Shown here: in pieces, positions 1 to 8,455 of the stretch
How the letters are laid out: the number at the start of each line of letters is the position of its first letter
Numbering within the stretch: the stretch's first letter is position 1
DNA from: Streptomyces fradiae
GTDB taxonomy: Bacteria > Actinomycetota > Actinomycetes > Streptomycetales > Streptomycetaceae
Reading direction: 5' to 3'
NCBI RefSeq assembly: GCF_041270065.1
Contig: NZ_CP065958.1
Location: 3,286,001-3,350,000, forward strand
Length of the DNA stretch: 64,000 nucleotides
The notes under the pieces: generated by a model
The model's input: the letters and a program-made list of their open reading frames with translations, nothing else
What the model was told of the DNA's origin: nothing
The model's database searches: none
Program-made: the position numbers and the translations under genes

Positions 1-153
1 GTCGGACTCGGAAGACCTGGGCGACTCGGGGGCCCCCGGGTCCGCGGCGGACCGCTGTTCCGCGGACGGGCGCTGCGCCGGAAGTTCTATTCGCGAAGGT
101 GAAGACACGTCGGGTTTGCCTCCGGCCTCACGGGTCCCCTCGGCGGTGCTCAA
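1..153 (-). CDS. Putative 5' end of an unknown gene, cut by the window edge
   Basis: An open frame runs from a TTG at 153-151 to base 1 without a stop (51 codons). A purine-rich GGGAGAGG sequence lies about 6 bases before the TTG. The visible part is rich in Ser, Pro, Glu and Ala and looks like a disordered cytoplasmic N-terminus; no domain is visible. It reads in the same direction as the carboxypeptidase gene behind it, separated by a strong hairpin, so it is probably a separate transcription unit. I do not recognise the family. It could be a chance open frame, since GC-rich DNA often lacks stops. Confidence 0.4.
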   Translation of the reverse strand, partial: MSTAEGTREAGGKPDVSSPSRIELPAQRPSAEQRSAADPGAPESPRSSESD

Positions 154-209
154 TGCGGCCCTCTCCCGTGCTGCCCTTCTCCTCGTTCCCCCCAGGGAAC
201 GCTAACAGG

Positions 210-238
210 CGGGCGCCCGGGGAGCTCCCGGGCGCCCG
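210..238 (-). terminator. Hairpin terminator after the carboxypeptidase gene
   Basis: Two 12-base arms (210-221 and 227-238) pair perfectly around a 5-base loop, six bases past the stop codon of the minus-strand carboxypeptidase gene. There is no long T run, which is usual in Streptomyces. Confidence 0.75.
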
Positions 239-243
239 TCCGA

Positions 244-2457
244 TCAGCCCAGTCGGGTCAGCTTCTGACCGAAACCGGGCTCCACCAGGTCCTTCGCGAG
301 GGCCACCGGTGCGCTGACCGCGCCCGCGCCGGTGCCGATCGACACCTGGCCGACGACGTCCCCGGCCTTGGCCGCGTGCGGCGGCTTCTTGCCGCCGTCA
401 CCCAGCTGCAGGCTCACCTTCAGGCCCGGCCAGCCGACCGCCTTCAGGTCCTTGGTCGACACGACCGGCGTACGGCCGCCGAGCCCGTCGTCCACGTAAC
501 CGACGACCTGGTCCTTCTTCACCACGGCGGCGGAGGTGACGTCGGCCTGCGCCTTCTGGATGAGCTTGAGGCTGTTCTGGATCGCCAGCTCCAGCTTCTG
601 CCACAGCTGCGGGGCGTCCTTGGCTCCCATGACGATGCCGAGGATGCGGCGCTTCTGGCCGTCGACGACCGTGTACGCCGACCACAGCAGGTTGCCGCCG
701 GCCGGGGTCGACGAACCCGTCTTGATGCCGGCCACACCCGGCTTGAGCAGGATGTTGTTGTTGTTCTCGATCTGGCCGGGGATGCCGTCGACCGTCACGT
801 TCGGCATGTCGACGATCTCGCGGAACACGTCGTACTGCATGACCGCCTTCGCCAGCTTCAGCTGGTCGAGCGGGGTCGACACGGTGGTCGACTGCAGACC
901 GGACGGGTCCGTGTACGTCGAGCCGGTCATGCCGAGCTCCTTGGCCGCGGCGTTCATCTTCTCGACGAACGCGGCCTCGGAACCGGCGTCCCAGCGCGCG
1001 AGCAGCCGCGCCACGTTGTTGCCCGACGGGATCATCAGGAGCTCCAGCAGCTCCTTCTCGCTGTAGGTCTGGCCCTCCTTGATGGGGGCCGTCGACTCGT
1101 CCTTGGCCTTCGCCTGCTCGCCGGCGGTCTTGTCGACCTCGATCTCCGGACCGTCGTCCTTCCCCTTGATCGGGTGGTCGCGGAGGATCACGTACGCGGT
1201 CATGGTCTTCGCCACGCTCGCGATCGGCGCCGGCTTCTGCGGGCCGTACGTGCCGAGCGAACCGACGCCCTCGACCTCGGCCGCGCCCTGGCCCTCGGAC
1301 GGCCACGGCATCTGCAGCGGGCCGCCCTCGAAGGTGTACGTCGGGTTGGCGGACAGCACCAGCTTGGGGTCCGGGAGCGGGCGCACGAACTGTACGACCG
1401 CAAAGACGACCAGGAGGAGCAGGACCAGCGGGGTCCAGATCTTGAACCGGCGGAACGTGGTCCGCAGCGGCGTCTCCGGCGGCGGCGGGGTGTTGGTCAG
1501 CTCCGCCAGGATCTCCAGCGGCGGGCGGGGCGGCAGCGGCTGCTGCCGGGTCCGCTCCGGCTCGGCCAGCGCCGCCGGTACGGGCGCGGGCGCCGCGGCC
1601 GCGGGCTCGGCGGGCTTCGGCGCGGCCGGCTTGGGCTCGGCGGGCCCGGGCTGCGCCGGTCTGGGCTGCTCCTGGGTGATGTCGCCCTTGAGCGGGCGGA
1701 AGGTCGACGGCGGCAGCTTCAGGGCCGTCGTCGGCTGATCGACCGGCTTGGCGGCGGGCTTGGGCTCCTCAGCCGCGGGCTTGGCCTCGGGCGTGGGCTC
1801 GGGCTTGGCCTCGGCGGGCGGGGTGAACGCCTTGAAGACGGCCGTCGGCTGGTCGACCGGCGGCTTCGCCGCGGGCTTGGGCTCCTCGGCGGCGGGCTTG
1901 TCCTCCGCGGGCTCCGCCTTCGCGGCGGGCGGCGTGAACGCCTTGAAGACCGCCGTGGGCTGGTCCACCGGCTTGGCGGCGGGCTTCGGCTCCTCCTCGG
2001 CAGCCTTCTCCTCCGCGCTCTCCTCCGCCTCGGCCTTCTCCTCCGCCCTCGGCTCGGCCGGCTTGCGCGCGGCGAACCACGACTCGCCCTCGGGCCTGTC
2101 GGCCTCGTGCTCGTCGGCCTCGTCCTCGGGCTCGACGTCTGCCTCTGCCTCTGCCTCCGGCACGTCGACCTCAAGGTCGAGCTCGGTCGCGTCGTCGTCC
2201 ACGTCAGCGTCGGCGGCTTCGTCCGCGTCCACGTCCGCGTCCACGTCCGCAACCGCCTCGCCCTCGGCCGCGTCCTCCGCCCCGGAAGGCTCGGCGTCCG
2301 ACGACTCGTCCTCCGGCGCCGTCCGCGGGGCCAGGGCGCGGAAGACGGCCGTCGGCTCGTCCACGCGGTCCTGGAGGACGGACAGTCGGGGGTCCTTGCC
2401 GTCGCCGCCGACCGCGTTCTCCCGCTGCTCCGCCTTGTCGGGGGACTCGCCCGCCAC
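244..2457 (-). CDS. Membrane-anchored serine D-Ala-D-Ala carboxypeptidase (peptidase S11)
   Basis: A penicillin-binding protein that trims the terminal D-Ala from peptidoglycan stem peptides outside the cell. The three active-site motifs of the family are present: S-V-A-K at about residues 414-417, S-G-N at 478-480 and K-T-G at 579-581. One transmembrane segment (about 340-362) leaves a very long cytoplasmic N-terminus. That region is rich in Ala, Glu and Pro and carries four copies of a V-D-(Q/E)-P-T-A-V-F type repeat, whose threonines are plausible kinase sites (inference). I chose the GTG at 2457 because GGAGGAGG lies 4 bases before it; an ATG at 2478 is possible and adds 7 residues. Length is about 737 residues, much longer than simple DacA proteins because of the tail. 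It is transcribed alone and away from the GPP34 gene. Confidence 0.9.
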   Translation of the reverse strand: MAGESPDKAEQRENAVGGDGKDPRLSVLQDRVDEPTAVFRALAPRTAPEDESSDAEPSGAEDAAEGEAVADVDADVDADEAADADVDDDATELDLEVDVPEAEAEADVEPEDEADEHEADRPEGESWFAARKPAEPRAEEKAEAEESAEEKAAEEEPKPAAKPVDQPTAVFKAFTPPAAKAEPAEDKPAAEEPKPAAKPPVDQPTAVFKAFTPPAEAKPEPTPEAKPAAEEPKPAAKPVDQPTTALKLPPSTFRPLKGDITQEQPRPAQPGPAEPKPAAPKPAEPAAAAPAPVPAALAEPERTRQQPLPPRPPLEILAELTNTPPPPETPLRTTFRRFKIWTPLVLLLLVVFAVVQFVRPLPDPKLVLSANPTYTFEGGPLQMPWPSEGQGAAEVEGVGSLGTYGPQKPAPIASVAKTMTAYVILRDHPIKGKDDGPEIEVDKTAGEQAKAKDESTAPIKEGQTYSEKELLELLMIPSGNNVARLLARWDAGSEAAFVEKMNAAAKELGMTGSTYTDPSGLQSTTVSTPLDQLKLAKAVMQYDVFREIVDMPNVTVDGIPGQIENNNNILLKPGVAGIKTGSSTPAGGNLLWSAYTVVDGQKRRILGIVMGAKDAPQLWQKLELAIQNSLKLIQKAQADVTSAAVVKKDQVVGYVDDGLGGRTPVVSTKDLKAVGWPGLKVSLQLGDGGKKPPHAAKAGDVVGQVSIGTGAGAVSAPVALAKDLVEPGFGQKLTRLG

Positions 2458-2648
2458 CGTGCCTCCTCCATCGCTCATGCGTTCATGCCTACGTCCGAAC
2501 CGTCTACCAGTGTCCTGTGTGAACCCCTTGGCTCCGGTGCTAGACGAGAACGACATACCTACTGGTTCCCGTACGAAGCACCCAGGCACTCTCGACAGAT
2601 GAATGTGAGAGGGGTCACCCTGTCATTCATCCACGCGGGGAGGCATGG

Positions 2649-3365
2649 ATGGGCAGGAGCCGCAGAACTATTCCGGAGGAGCTTCTGCTGCTCGCTCTGG
2701 ACCCGGCCACGGGTACCACAGCGCAGCCGCAGTCGCTCGACCTCGGCCTGGCCGGAGCACAGCTAGTGGAGCTGGCTCTGGCAGGACGGATAGCCCCTGA
2801 CGGGGATCGTATCGCCGTGGTGATGCCACGGCCGACCGGAGATCCGACTCTGGACTCCGCACTGGAACTGCTGCGCCGACGCGGCAGTCCGGTCCGGGCC
2901 GTCCATTGGATCGGCGGGCCCCGACTGGGGCTGCGCCAGACGTATCTCTCGCATCTGGAACGCTGCGGCATGGTGCATGCCGTGGAGGGCCAGATGTGCG
3001 GGGTGTTGCCGACGACTCGCTACCAGGCGACGGACACGGCCATCAGCCGGGAGATCAGGGCCCGGCTGGACAGTGCGATCCGCACCGGCGTACCGCCGGA
3101 CCCGCGGACCGCGGCGCTCGCCGCCCTGGCCCACGCGGTCGGTCTCGGCAAGCACCTGTACCCCGGCAACGAAGGCAGGTCGTCGCGGTCCCGGCTGCGC
3201 GACCTGATCCGGCACGACCCGATGGGCGGTCTCGTGGCGCACGCCGTCATGGACGTCCAGAACGGTGTGGGCGCCCAGCCCCGCCGGAGCGCCACGGCGG
3301 GCGGCCCGGGCGGCGGAGTGCCGTCCCAGCCGCGCCGCGGCACCATGGCGCGCGCCGCCATGTGA
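2649..3365 (+). CDS. GPP34 (GOLPH3-like) family protein
   Basis: A 238-residue protein of the GPP34/Golgi phosphoprotein 3 fold. The family hallmark at the N-terminus is visible: E-E-L-L-L-L-A-L-D, then a short segment and the L-D-L-G-L-A-G-A-x-L-x-E-L motif. Later parts (H-x-D-P-x-G-G-L type segment) also fit. In eukaryotes the family binds phosphoinositides at the Golgi; bacterial members are common in Streptomyces and their role is unknown, probably membrane-linked. The C-terminal 30 residues are a basic, Gly/Pro-rich tail. The ATG at 2649 has GGGGAGG five bases upstream. It is divergent from the carboxypeptidase gene and followed by a strong terminator, so it is probably monocistronic. 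Confidence 0.85.
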   Translation: MGRSRRTIPEELLLLALDPATGTTAQPQSLDLGLAGAQLVELALAGRIAPDGDRIAVVMPRPTGDPTLDSALELLRRRGSPVRAVHWIGGPRLGLRQTYLSHLERCGMVHAVEGQMCGVLPTTRYQATDTAISREIRARLDSAIRTGVPPDPRTAALAALAHAVGLGKHLYPGNEGRSSRSRLRDLIRHDPMGGLVAHAVMDVQNGVGAQPRRSATAGGPGGGVPSQPRRGTMARAAM

Positions 3366-3423
3366 CGTACGGGCGCCCACGCACGTACACGTACAAGAAC
3401 AGCGCTCCACCTCCGCACCGCCA

Positions 3424-3460
3424 CGTACGGGACGGCCGCCACCCACGGCCGTCCCGTACG
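3424..3460 (+). terminator. Hairpin terminator after the GPP34 gene
   Basis: Perfect 15-base arms at 3424-3438 and 3446-3460 enclose a 7-base loop, 58 bases after the GPP34 stop. The surrounding 3366-3607 gap is otherwise rich in CGTAC/CACG simple sequence. Confidence 0.8.
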
Positions 3461-3607
3461 CGCACTCGTACGCGCACCCCCATACACCCACGCACGCGCA
3501 TATGCCCGTGTCTGGTCATTCGCCAGCGCACACAGCACCTTTGGTGGCAGTCTGCCAAGCGGTAGATACTCACAGCTACGCAGCCGACAGCCGGAGGTGC
3601 AGTTTCC

Positions 3608-4471
3608 GTGGCGTCCAACGTCAACCCCACCGTCAGGCGACGCCGATTGGGACAGGAGCTGCGCCGGCTCCGGGAGGCGAAGAACATGACGGCCGAGCAG
3701 GTCGCCGAGCGCCTGCTCGTCTCCCAGTCGAAGATCAGCCGCCTCGAGAACGGGCGTCGTTCCATCAGCCAGCGTGACGTCCGCGACCTGTGCGGGGTGT
3801 ACGAGGTCGAGGACGAGCGGGTGGTCGACTCGCTGATGCAGATGGCCAAGGACTCGCGCCAGCAGGGCTGGTGGCACGCCTTCGGCGACATCCCGTACAG
3901 CGTCTACATCGGTCTGGAGACGGACGCGGAGAGCCTGCGGGTGTACGAGCCGCAGATCATCCCGGGCCTGCTGCAGACCCACGCGTACGCCGAGGCCGTG
4001 ATCGCCGGCGCGCTGCCCGAGTCCACCCCGGCGGACATCGACAAGCGGGTCACCGTGCGCACCCGCCGCCAGGACCGCATCAAGGACGACGAGCGTCCGC
4101 TGCGCCTGTGGGCGGTCATCGACGAGGGCGCGCTGCGCCGGCTGGTCGGCAACCGCCAGCTGATGGTGGAGCAGTTGGAGCACCTCGTCGAGCAGTCGCA
4201 CCTGCCGCACGTGACCGTGCAGGTGCTGCCGTTCCACATGGGCGCGCATCCGGGCATCAGCGGGCATTACGCGATTCTGGAATTCCCGGACACCTCCGAC
4301 TCGTCCGTCGTCTACATCGAGGGCGTGACGAGCGACCTGTATCTGGAGAAGGCCCAGGATGTCGCGAAGTACAGCGTCATGTACGAGCACTTGCGGGCAC
4401 AGGCGCTGAATGTGGAGGACACCCGCGAGTTCGTGACGGAGATTGCGAAGCGGTACGCCGACGGAAAATAG
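3608..4471 (+). CDS. scr1: XRE-family regulator with DUF5753 domain (Scr1-type)
   Basis: A 287-residue regulator. Residues about 10-70 form an XRE helix-turn-helix, including the family signature L-x-V-S-Q-S-K-I-S-R-L-E-N-G-R-R. The rest is a DUF5753 domain with its typical I-P-G-L-L-Q-T and H-x-G-A-H-P-type segments. The GTG start at 3608 has GGAGG about 10 bases upstream. The next gene on the same strand encodes a DUF397 protein, its usual partner. In S. coelicolor this XRE-DUF397 pair sits next to the same carboxypeptidase and GPP34-type genes and is known as Scr1-Scr2, a positive regulator of antibiotic production. I assign the symbol from that remembered neighbourhood and the family match; orthology should be confirmed by alignment. 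Confidence 0.85.
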   Translation: MASNVNPTVRRRRLGQELRRLREAKNMTAEQVAERLLVSQSKISRLENGRRSISQRDVRDLCGVYEVEDERVVDSLMQMAKDSRQQGWWHAFGDIPYSVYIGLETDAESLRVYEPQIIPGLLQTHAYAEAVIAGALPESTPADIDKRVTVRTRRQDRIKDDERPLRLWAVIDEGALRRLVGNRQLMVEQLEHLVEQSHLPHVTVQVLPFHMGAHPGISGHYAILEFPDTSDSSVVYIEGVTSDLYLEKAQDVAKYSVMYEHLRAQALNVEDTREFVTEIAKRYADGK

Positions 4472-4733
4472 GACGTCCAGGGCTTCCTGCGCATCACAAA
4501 CCAAACGCAGCTGAATGCCGCTATTCGGCGCGGGGCCCGGGGGAAGAGGCCGGTACGGTACACCCCCGACTCGCTCCAGCGGAAGCCCACTTGGAATATG
4601 CCATCCGGTCGGGTGAACGCCGGTCCCGCACGACGGGGCCGGGCAGTAGCGTCGATCACGCCAAAGCAAGCAAGAACCTTGGCGCGACATCTACTGGCAT
4701 CACTCGCACTCGAAGAAACCGGAGTTGAGAACA

Positions 4734-4934
4734 ATGGCGATTATTCAGGGCGGTACGGACAGCTGGACGAAGTCCTCCTATTCCGGTGGCAACGGCGCCT
4801 GCGTCGAGGTCAAGTCCCCCGTCGTGAACGCGATCGACGTGCGTGACTCGAAGGCCCCCGAGGGCCCTTCGATTTCTTTCGGACCGGGGTCGTGGAACGC
4901 GTTCGTGGGCGAGGTGGGCGTCGGGGTCCTGTGA
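4734..4934 (+). CDS. scr2: DUF397 small protein (Scr2-type partner)
   Basis: A 66-residue protein with the complete DUF397 pattern: W-x-K-S-S-Y-S-G-G-N-G-A-C-V-E-V near the N-terminus, V-R-D-S-K in the middle and an F-G-P-x-x-W-x-x-F ending. DUF397 proteins pair with XRE/DUF5753 regulators in actinomycetes, some as toxin-antitoxin-like couples; here the XRE gene lies 262 bases upstream. I chose the ATG at 4734, with CCGGAG before it; a TTG at 4725 would add three residues. The long gap suggests it may have its own promoter. The gene is followed by a hairpin. Confidence 0.85.
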   Translation: MAIIQGGTDSWTKSSYSGGNGACVEVKSPVVNAIDVRDSKAPEGPSISFGPGSWNAFVGEVGVGVL

Positions 4935-4969
4935 CGACCCCGCGCGCACCACGCACCACATTAAGGAAT

Positions 4970-5010
4970 GAGCCCTCTCGCCCGGTCCGCCGTCCTGGTC
5001 GAGGGGGCTC
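4970..5010 (+). terminator. Hairpin terminator after the DUF397 gene
   Basis: Arms 4970-4980 and 5000-5010 are complementary over 11 bases with one G-T wobble, and a short T run (CCTTT) follows. It sits between convergent genes. Confidence 0.6.
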
Positions 5011-5040
5011 GGCCTTTGCCCCGGCCCCGCCCGGAAGGGC

Positions 5041-5877
5041 TCAGCGCAGCTCGTCCACGTAGCGGTCCGTCCCCGGCACCGTCGGGATGAACGGCGCCAC
5101 GAGCTCGACCCGGCCCCCGCCCCCTCCCAGCGACTCCAGGTCCGCGAAGTGCTCCGCCCAGCACTCCCGGGGGTCCTCCTCCAGGAACCACAGCAGGGTC
5201 AGCCGGGTGTCGACGCCCTCGACCTGCTTCACGTACGTCATCCGGTCGCCCGGCAGCGGCGTGGGCCGGAAGACGGTCACCATCGCCGCCGGTGAGCCCG
5301 CGAGCCGACGCGGAAGCTCCCGGGACCGCAGCCGCTCCAGGAGTTCCGCCCGCGCCTCGGGGCCCTCGGCGTCGATCACCTGCAGGACGAGTCCGCGGTA
5401 CGGGTGGTCGAGCGCGTGCAGGTCCCGGGGTCCGGCCGCACCGTCCCGGTAGACGGTCGTCTCGTGGTCCTGGAACGACGTGAAGACGTGGGTGCGGTCG
5501 TGGTAGACCCGGGCGTCGCGGTTGAGGCGCTTGTTGATGGCGACGGTCCACTTCATGTGCTCGTCGTAGCGCCCGTCGGTGATCCAGTACGTGGCGAGGT
5601 AGCAGCCGGCGGTGACCGGCTGGGCGACCGCCGACTTCTCCGGGACGCGCAGCTCCTGGAGGGGGCGGGTGGCGACCCAGCGGCGGCCCGCGAACATCCA
5701 GGGCATGGCCATGGCGCCGGCGTAGTAGTGGTCGTCCTCGTACCAGCGGTTGTACGCGTACTCGTGGCCCGGGTGCGGTTCGACCATGGTGATCAGGGCG
5801 TGCCCCGGGTGGGTGCCGTACGGCCCGACGGCGGCCAGCTCCCCGTACGTCTCGCTCGTCTCCCTCGCCTCGCTCAT
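5041..5877 (-). CDS. Unknown protein, EthD-like ferredoxin-fold candidate, in the CGTCAG regulon
   Basis: A 278-residue soluble protein with no signal peptide or membrane segment. The N-terminal part contains Y-N-R-W-Y-E-D-D-H-Y-Y, followed by a W-x-x-x-R-R-W segment. This resembles the short-strand pattern of EthD-like dimeric alpha/beta-barrel proteins, which act on small organic molecules or aid other enzymes; the second half could be another such domain. I cannot name the family. The start at 5877 was chosen over an upstream ATG because GGGAGCGAGG directly precedes it. It is transcribed away from an SDR gene, and the perfect palindrome between them implies shared control with the catabolic genes further along. 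Confidence 0.75.
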   Translation of the reverse strand: MSEARETSETYGELAAVGPYGTHPGHALITMVEPHPGHEYAYNRWYEDDHYYAGAMAMPWMFAGRRWVATRPLQELRVPEKSAVAQPVTAGCYLATYWITDGRYDEHMKWTVAINKRLNRDARVYHDRTHVFTSFQDHETTVYRDGAAGPRDLHALDHPYRGLVLQVIDAEGPEARAELLERLRSRELPRRLAGSPAAMVTVFRPTPLPGDRMTYVKQVEGVDTRLTLLWFLEEDPRECWAEHFADLESLGGGGGRVELVAPFIPTVPGTDRYVDELR

Positions 5878-5915
5878 CCTCGCTCCCCTTCCCTTGTCGG
5901 TGACAGGCACCTACT

Positions 5916-5930
5916 CTGACGGGCCGTCAG
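5916..5930. promoter_or_regulatory. Perfect CTGACG-GGC-CGTCAG palindrome (operator candidate)
   Basis: A 15-base palindrome with perfect 6-base arms lies in the 82-base gap between two divergent genes, 39 bases before the minus-strand start and 30 before the plus-strand start. It is one of ten such sites in the window. Confidence 0.75.
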
Positions 5931-5959
5931 ATAAATGAACAGGCTCCGGGAGGTCGCGC

Positions 5960-6742
5960 ATGCTGCTCCAGGGAAAGACGGTCGTGGTGTCCGGCGTCGG
6001 CGCCGGGCTCGGGCACAGGGTGGCCGAGACGGTGGTACGGGACGGGGGCCGCGCGGTCCTCGGCGCGCGCACGGAGGCGAACCTCGCGAAGGCGGCCGCC
6101 GAGATCGATCCGACCGGGACAAGCACGGCCTTCCTGCCCACCGACATCACCGACGAGGCCCAGTGCGAGGCGCTCGCCGCGCTCGCCGTCGAGCGCTTCG
6201 GCGGGATCGACGCGGTGGTGCACGTGGCCGCCTGGGACTCGTACTTCGGAGGCCTGGAGGACGCCGACTTCGACACCTGGCAGGGCGTCCTGGACGTGAA
6301 CCTGCTCGGCACGCTGCGGATGACCCGGGCCTGCCTGCCCGCCCTGAAGCGGCGGGGCGGCTCCGTGGTCCTGATCGGCACGCAGTCGGCCGTGGCGGCG
6401 CCCTCGCAGGTGCGGCAGGCCGCGTACGCGGCGTCGAAGGGGGCGCTGACCTCGGCGATGTACTCGCTGGCGCACGAGCTGGGGCCGCACCGGATCCGGG
6501 TCAACACGGTGCTGCCGGGCTGGATGTGGGGGCCGCCGGTGCAGGCGTACGTACAGTTCGCGGCGCACACCGAGCAGGTGCCGGAGACCGAGGTGCTCGG
6601 CCGGCTGACCGAGCGGATGGCGCTGCCGGAGCTCGCGACGGACGGGGACGTGGCGGAGGCGGCGGTCTTCCTCGCCTCGGACCGGGCGCGGGCGATCACC
6701 GGGCAGTCGCTGCTGGTCAACGCGGGTGAGCTGATGCGCTGA
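5960..6742 (+). CDS. Short-chain dehydrogenase/reductase
   Basis: A 260-residue classical SDR that should oxidise an alcohol or reduce a ketone with NAD(P). The N-terminal nucleotide-binding segment reads G-V-G-A-G-L-G, a variant of the usual G-x-x-x-G-x-G. The catalytic residues are visible as S in G-T-Q-S and the Y-A-A-S-K motif near residues 155-159. A conserved R-V-N-T-V-L-P-G follows. The R after the first strand of the fold (G-A-R-T-E) hints at NADP preference (inference). The operator upstream and the divergent unknown gene link it to the acyl-CoA/F420 catabolic regulon rather than to the symporter that follows. The physiological substrate is unknown. Confidence 0.88.
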   Translation: MLLQGKTVVVSGVGAGLGHRVAETVVRDGGRAVLGARTEANLAKAAAEIDPTGTSTAFLPTDITDEAQCEALAALAVERFGGIDAVVHVAAWDSYFGGLEDADFDTWQGVLDVNLLGTLRMTRACLPALKRRGGSVVLIGTQSAVAAPSQVRQAAYAASKGALTSAMYSLAHELGPHRIRVNTVLPGWMWGPPVQAYVQFAAHTEQVPETEVLGRLTERMALPELATDGDVAEAAVFLASDRARAITGQSLLVNAGELMR

Positions 6743-6768
6743 GCCGCCGCCCGACGGGGCGGGCAGAA

Positions 6769-6799
6769 AACCAGCTGGTTCAGATACCTGAACGCAGGT
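6769..6799. promoter_or_regulatory. Two adjacent inverted repeats upstream of the symporter
   Basis: A perfect 12-base palindrome AACCAGCTGGTT (6769-6780) is followed five bases later by ACCTG-AACG-CAGGT (6786-6799). They lie about 120 bases before the symporter start in a relatively AT-rich stretch and look like operator sites. No regulator gene is adjacent. Confidence 0.4.
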
Positions 6800-6916
6800 C
6801 AGCAAACCGAACGATTTTACTGTCCCTTGACCCTCCCCTGCATTGTCCCCGCCTTCCAACTCCCCACACCATGAACGGCGTTCACAAGGCGGACCGGACC
6901 TCATGGAGGGCGGGCA

Positions 6917-8455
6917 ATGAACAGTCTCGACTGGGTCGTGCTCATCGGCTATTTCGGCGTCATGGTCGCGATCGGAGTCTGGTCCCACAAGCGCGTGGAC
7001 GACGTCTCGGACTTCTTCACGGCCGGCGGCCGCATGCCCTGGTGGCTGTCCGGGATCTCGCACCACATGTCCGGCTACAGCGCGGTGATGTTCACCGGCT
7101 ATGCCGGCATCGCCTACACCTACGGCGTCACCTCCTACGTCACCTGGTCCTTCCCCATCGCCATCGGCATCGCCGTCGGCGCCCACCTCTTCGCGCCCCG
7201 GCTCAACCGGCTGCGCTCCCGGCTCCACGTGGCCTCCCCGCTGGAGTACCTGAAGAACCGCTACAACCTGCCCACCCAGCAGGCCCTCGCCTGGTCCGGG
7301 GTGCTGCTCAAGATCGTGGACGTGGGCGCCAAGTGGGCCGCCATCGCCACCCTGTTGTCCGTCTTCACCGGGATCTCGCTCAACCAGGGCATCCTCATCA
7401 CCGGAATCATCACCGGCATCTACTGCACGGTCGGCGGCCTGTGGGCGGACGCGCTCACCGAACTCGGCCAGTTCGTCATCCAGTTGCTGGCCGGACTCGC
7501 GATGCTGGTCGCGGTGCTCGGCAAGCTCGGCGGGATCGACGCGCTGTGGACGGTGTGGGACCGGCCCGAGCTCCAGGGACACACCGCGCCGACGGCCGGC
7601 CCGTACACGCTGACCTTCCTCCTCGCGTATCTCTTCATCAAGACCTTCGAGTACAGCGGCGGCATGTGGAACCAGGCCCAGCGCTACATGGCCACCCCGA
7701 CCCCCCGCGAGGCCACCCGCTCCGGCCGGCTGTCCGCGCTCCTTTGGCTGGTCTGGCCGGCCGTGCTCTTCTTCCCCATGTGGTGCGCGCCGCTGCTCGT
7801 CCACCCGACGAAGCCGGACGCCTCCGACGCGTACGCCCTGATGACCGAACAGCTCCTCCCGCACGGCCTGCTCGGCCTGGTGGTCGTCGGCTTCTTCTCG
7901 CACACCATGGCCATGTGCTCCTCCGACGCCAACGCCATCGCGGCCGTCTTCACCCGGGACATCGCGCCGGTGCTCAGCAAGGCCGCCCGGTCCTGGACCC
8001 AGCGGGCCGGGCTGCTCGCCGCGCGTCTGTCGACGGTCGCCTTCCTCGCCCTGTCGATGGCGGTCGCCACCCAGGTCAACTCCCCCACCTTCAAGGACAT
8101 CATCACCGTCGTGATCAAGTGGGTGGCCGGGCTCATGGGACCGATCGCGATCCCGTTCATGCTGGGCCTGCTGCGCACCTTCCGGAAGTCCGGCCCGACG
8201 GCGGCGCTCGTCTCCTGGGCGGCCGGTCTCTTCGCCTTCTGGCTCACCAACTACGGCCTGGACGGTGTCGAGCTGCAGATCCAGATCGTGGCCCCGCTCG
8301 CCACCTCGCTGGTCCTCTACGTCCTGATCGGGTACGTGAAGCCCGAGGCGACTCCGGAGCGCGACGCGCTGCTCGACCGGCTGGACGGCGGCGACGGCAC
8401 GGCGGCCGTACCCGCGCAGCAGTCGGGCGACCGCAGCGGTCAGCCCCTGGGGTAG
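6917..8455 (+). CDS. Sodium:solute symporter (SSS family)
   Basis: A 512-residue polytopic membrane protein of the sodium:solute symporter family, with about 13 predicted hydrophobic segments. The N-terminus (first helix, then D-F-F-T-A-G-G-R-M-P-W-W-L-S-G) is the classic start of the family, and the S-G-Y-S-A-V-M-F-T-G segment is the usual second-helix region. The family couples uptake of sugars, amino acids, organic acids or vitamins to sodium entry; the substrate cannot be read from the sequence. The C-terminus ends in a hydrophilic tail. Start chosen because GGAGGGCGGGCA precedes the ATG. Its last 16 bases overlap the end of the convergent ADP-ribosylglycohydrolase-like gene. Confidence 0.9.
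   Translation: MNSLDWVVLIGYFGVMVAIGVWSHKRVDDVSDFFTAGGRMPWWLSGISHHMSGYSAVMFTGYAGIAYTYGVTSYVTWSFPIAIGIAVGAHLFAPRLNRLRSRLHVASPLEYLKNRYNLPTQQALAWSGVLLKIVDVGAKWAAIATLLSVFTGISLNQGILITGIITGIYCTVGGLWADALTELGQFVIQLLAGLAMLVAVLGKLGGIDALWTVWDRPELQGHTAPTAGPYTLTFLLAYLFIKTFEYSGGMWNQAQRYMATPTPREATRSGRLSALLWLVWPAVLFFPMWCAPLLVHPTKPDASDAYALMTEQLLPHGLLGLVVVGFFSHTMAMCSSDANAIAAVFTRDIAPVLSKAARSWTQRAGLLAARLSTVAFLALSMAVATQVNSPTFKDIITVVIKWVAGLMGPIAIPFMLGLLRTFRKSGPTAALVSWAAGLFAFWLTNYGLDGVELQIQIVAPLATSLVLYVLIGYVKPEATPERDALLDRLDGGDGTAAVPAQQSGDRSGQPLG

Noticed and set aside
1740..2260. Repetitive stretch in the carboxypeptidase gene as a CRISPR or satellite
   Set aside because: The repeats are coding Ala/Glu/Pro codons of irregular length without spacers.
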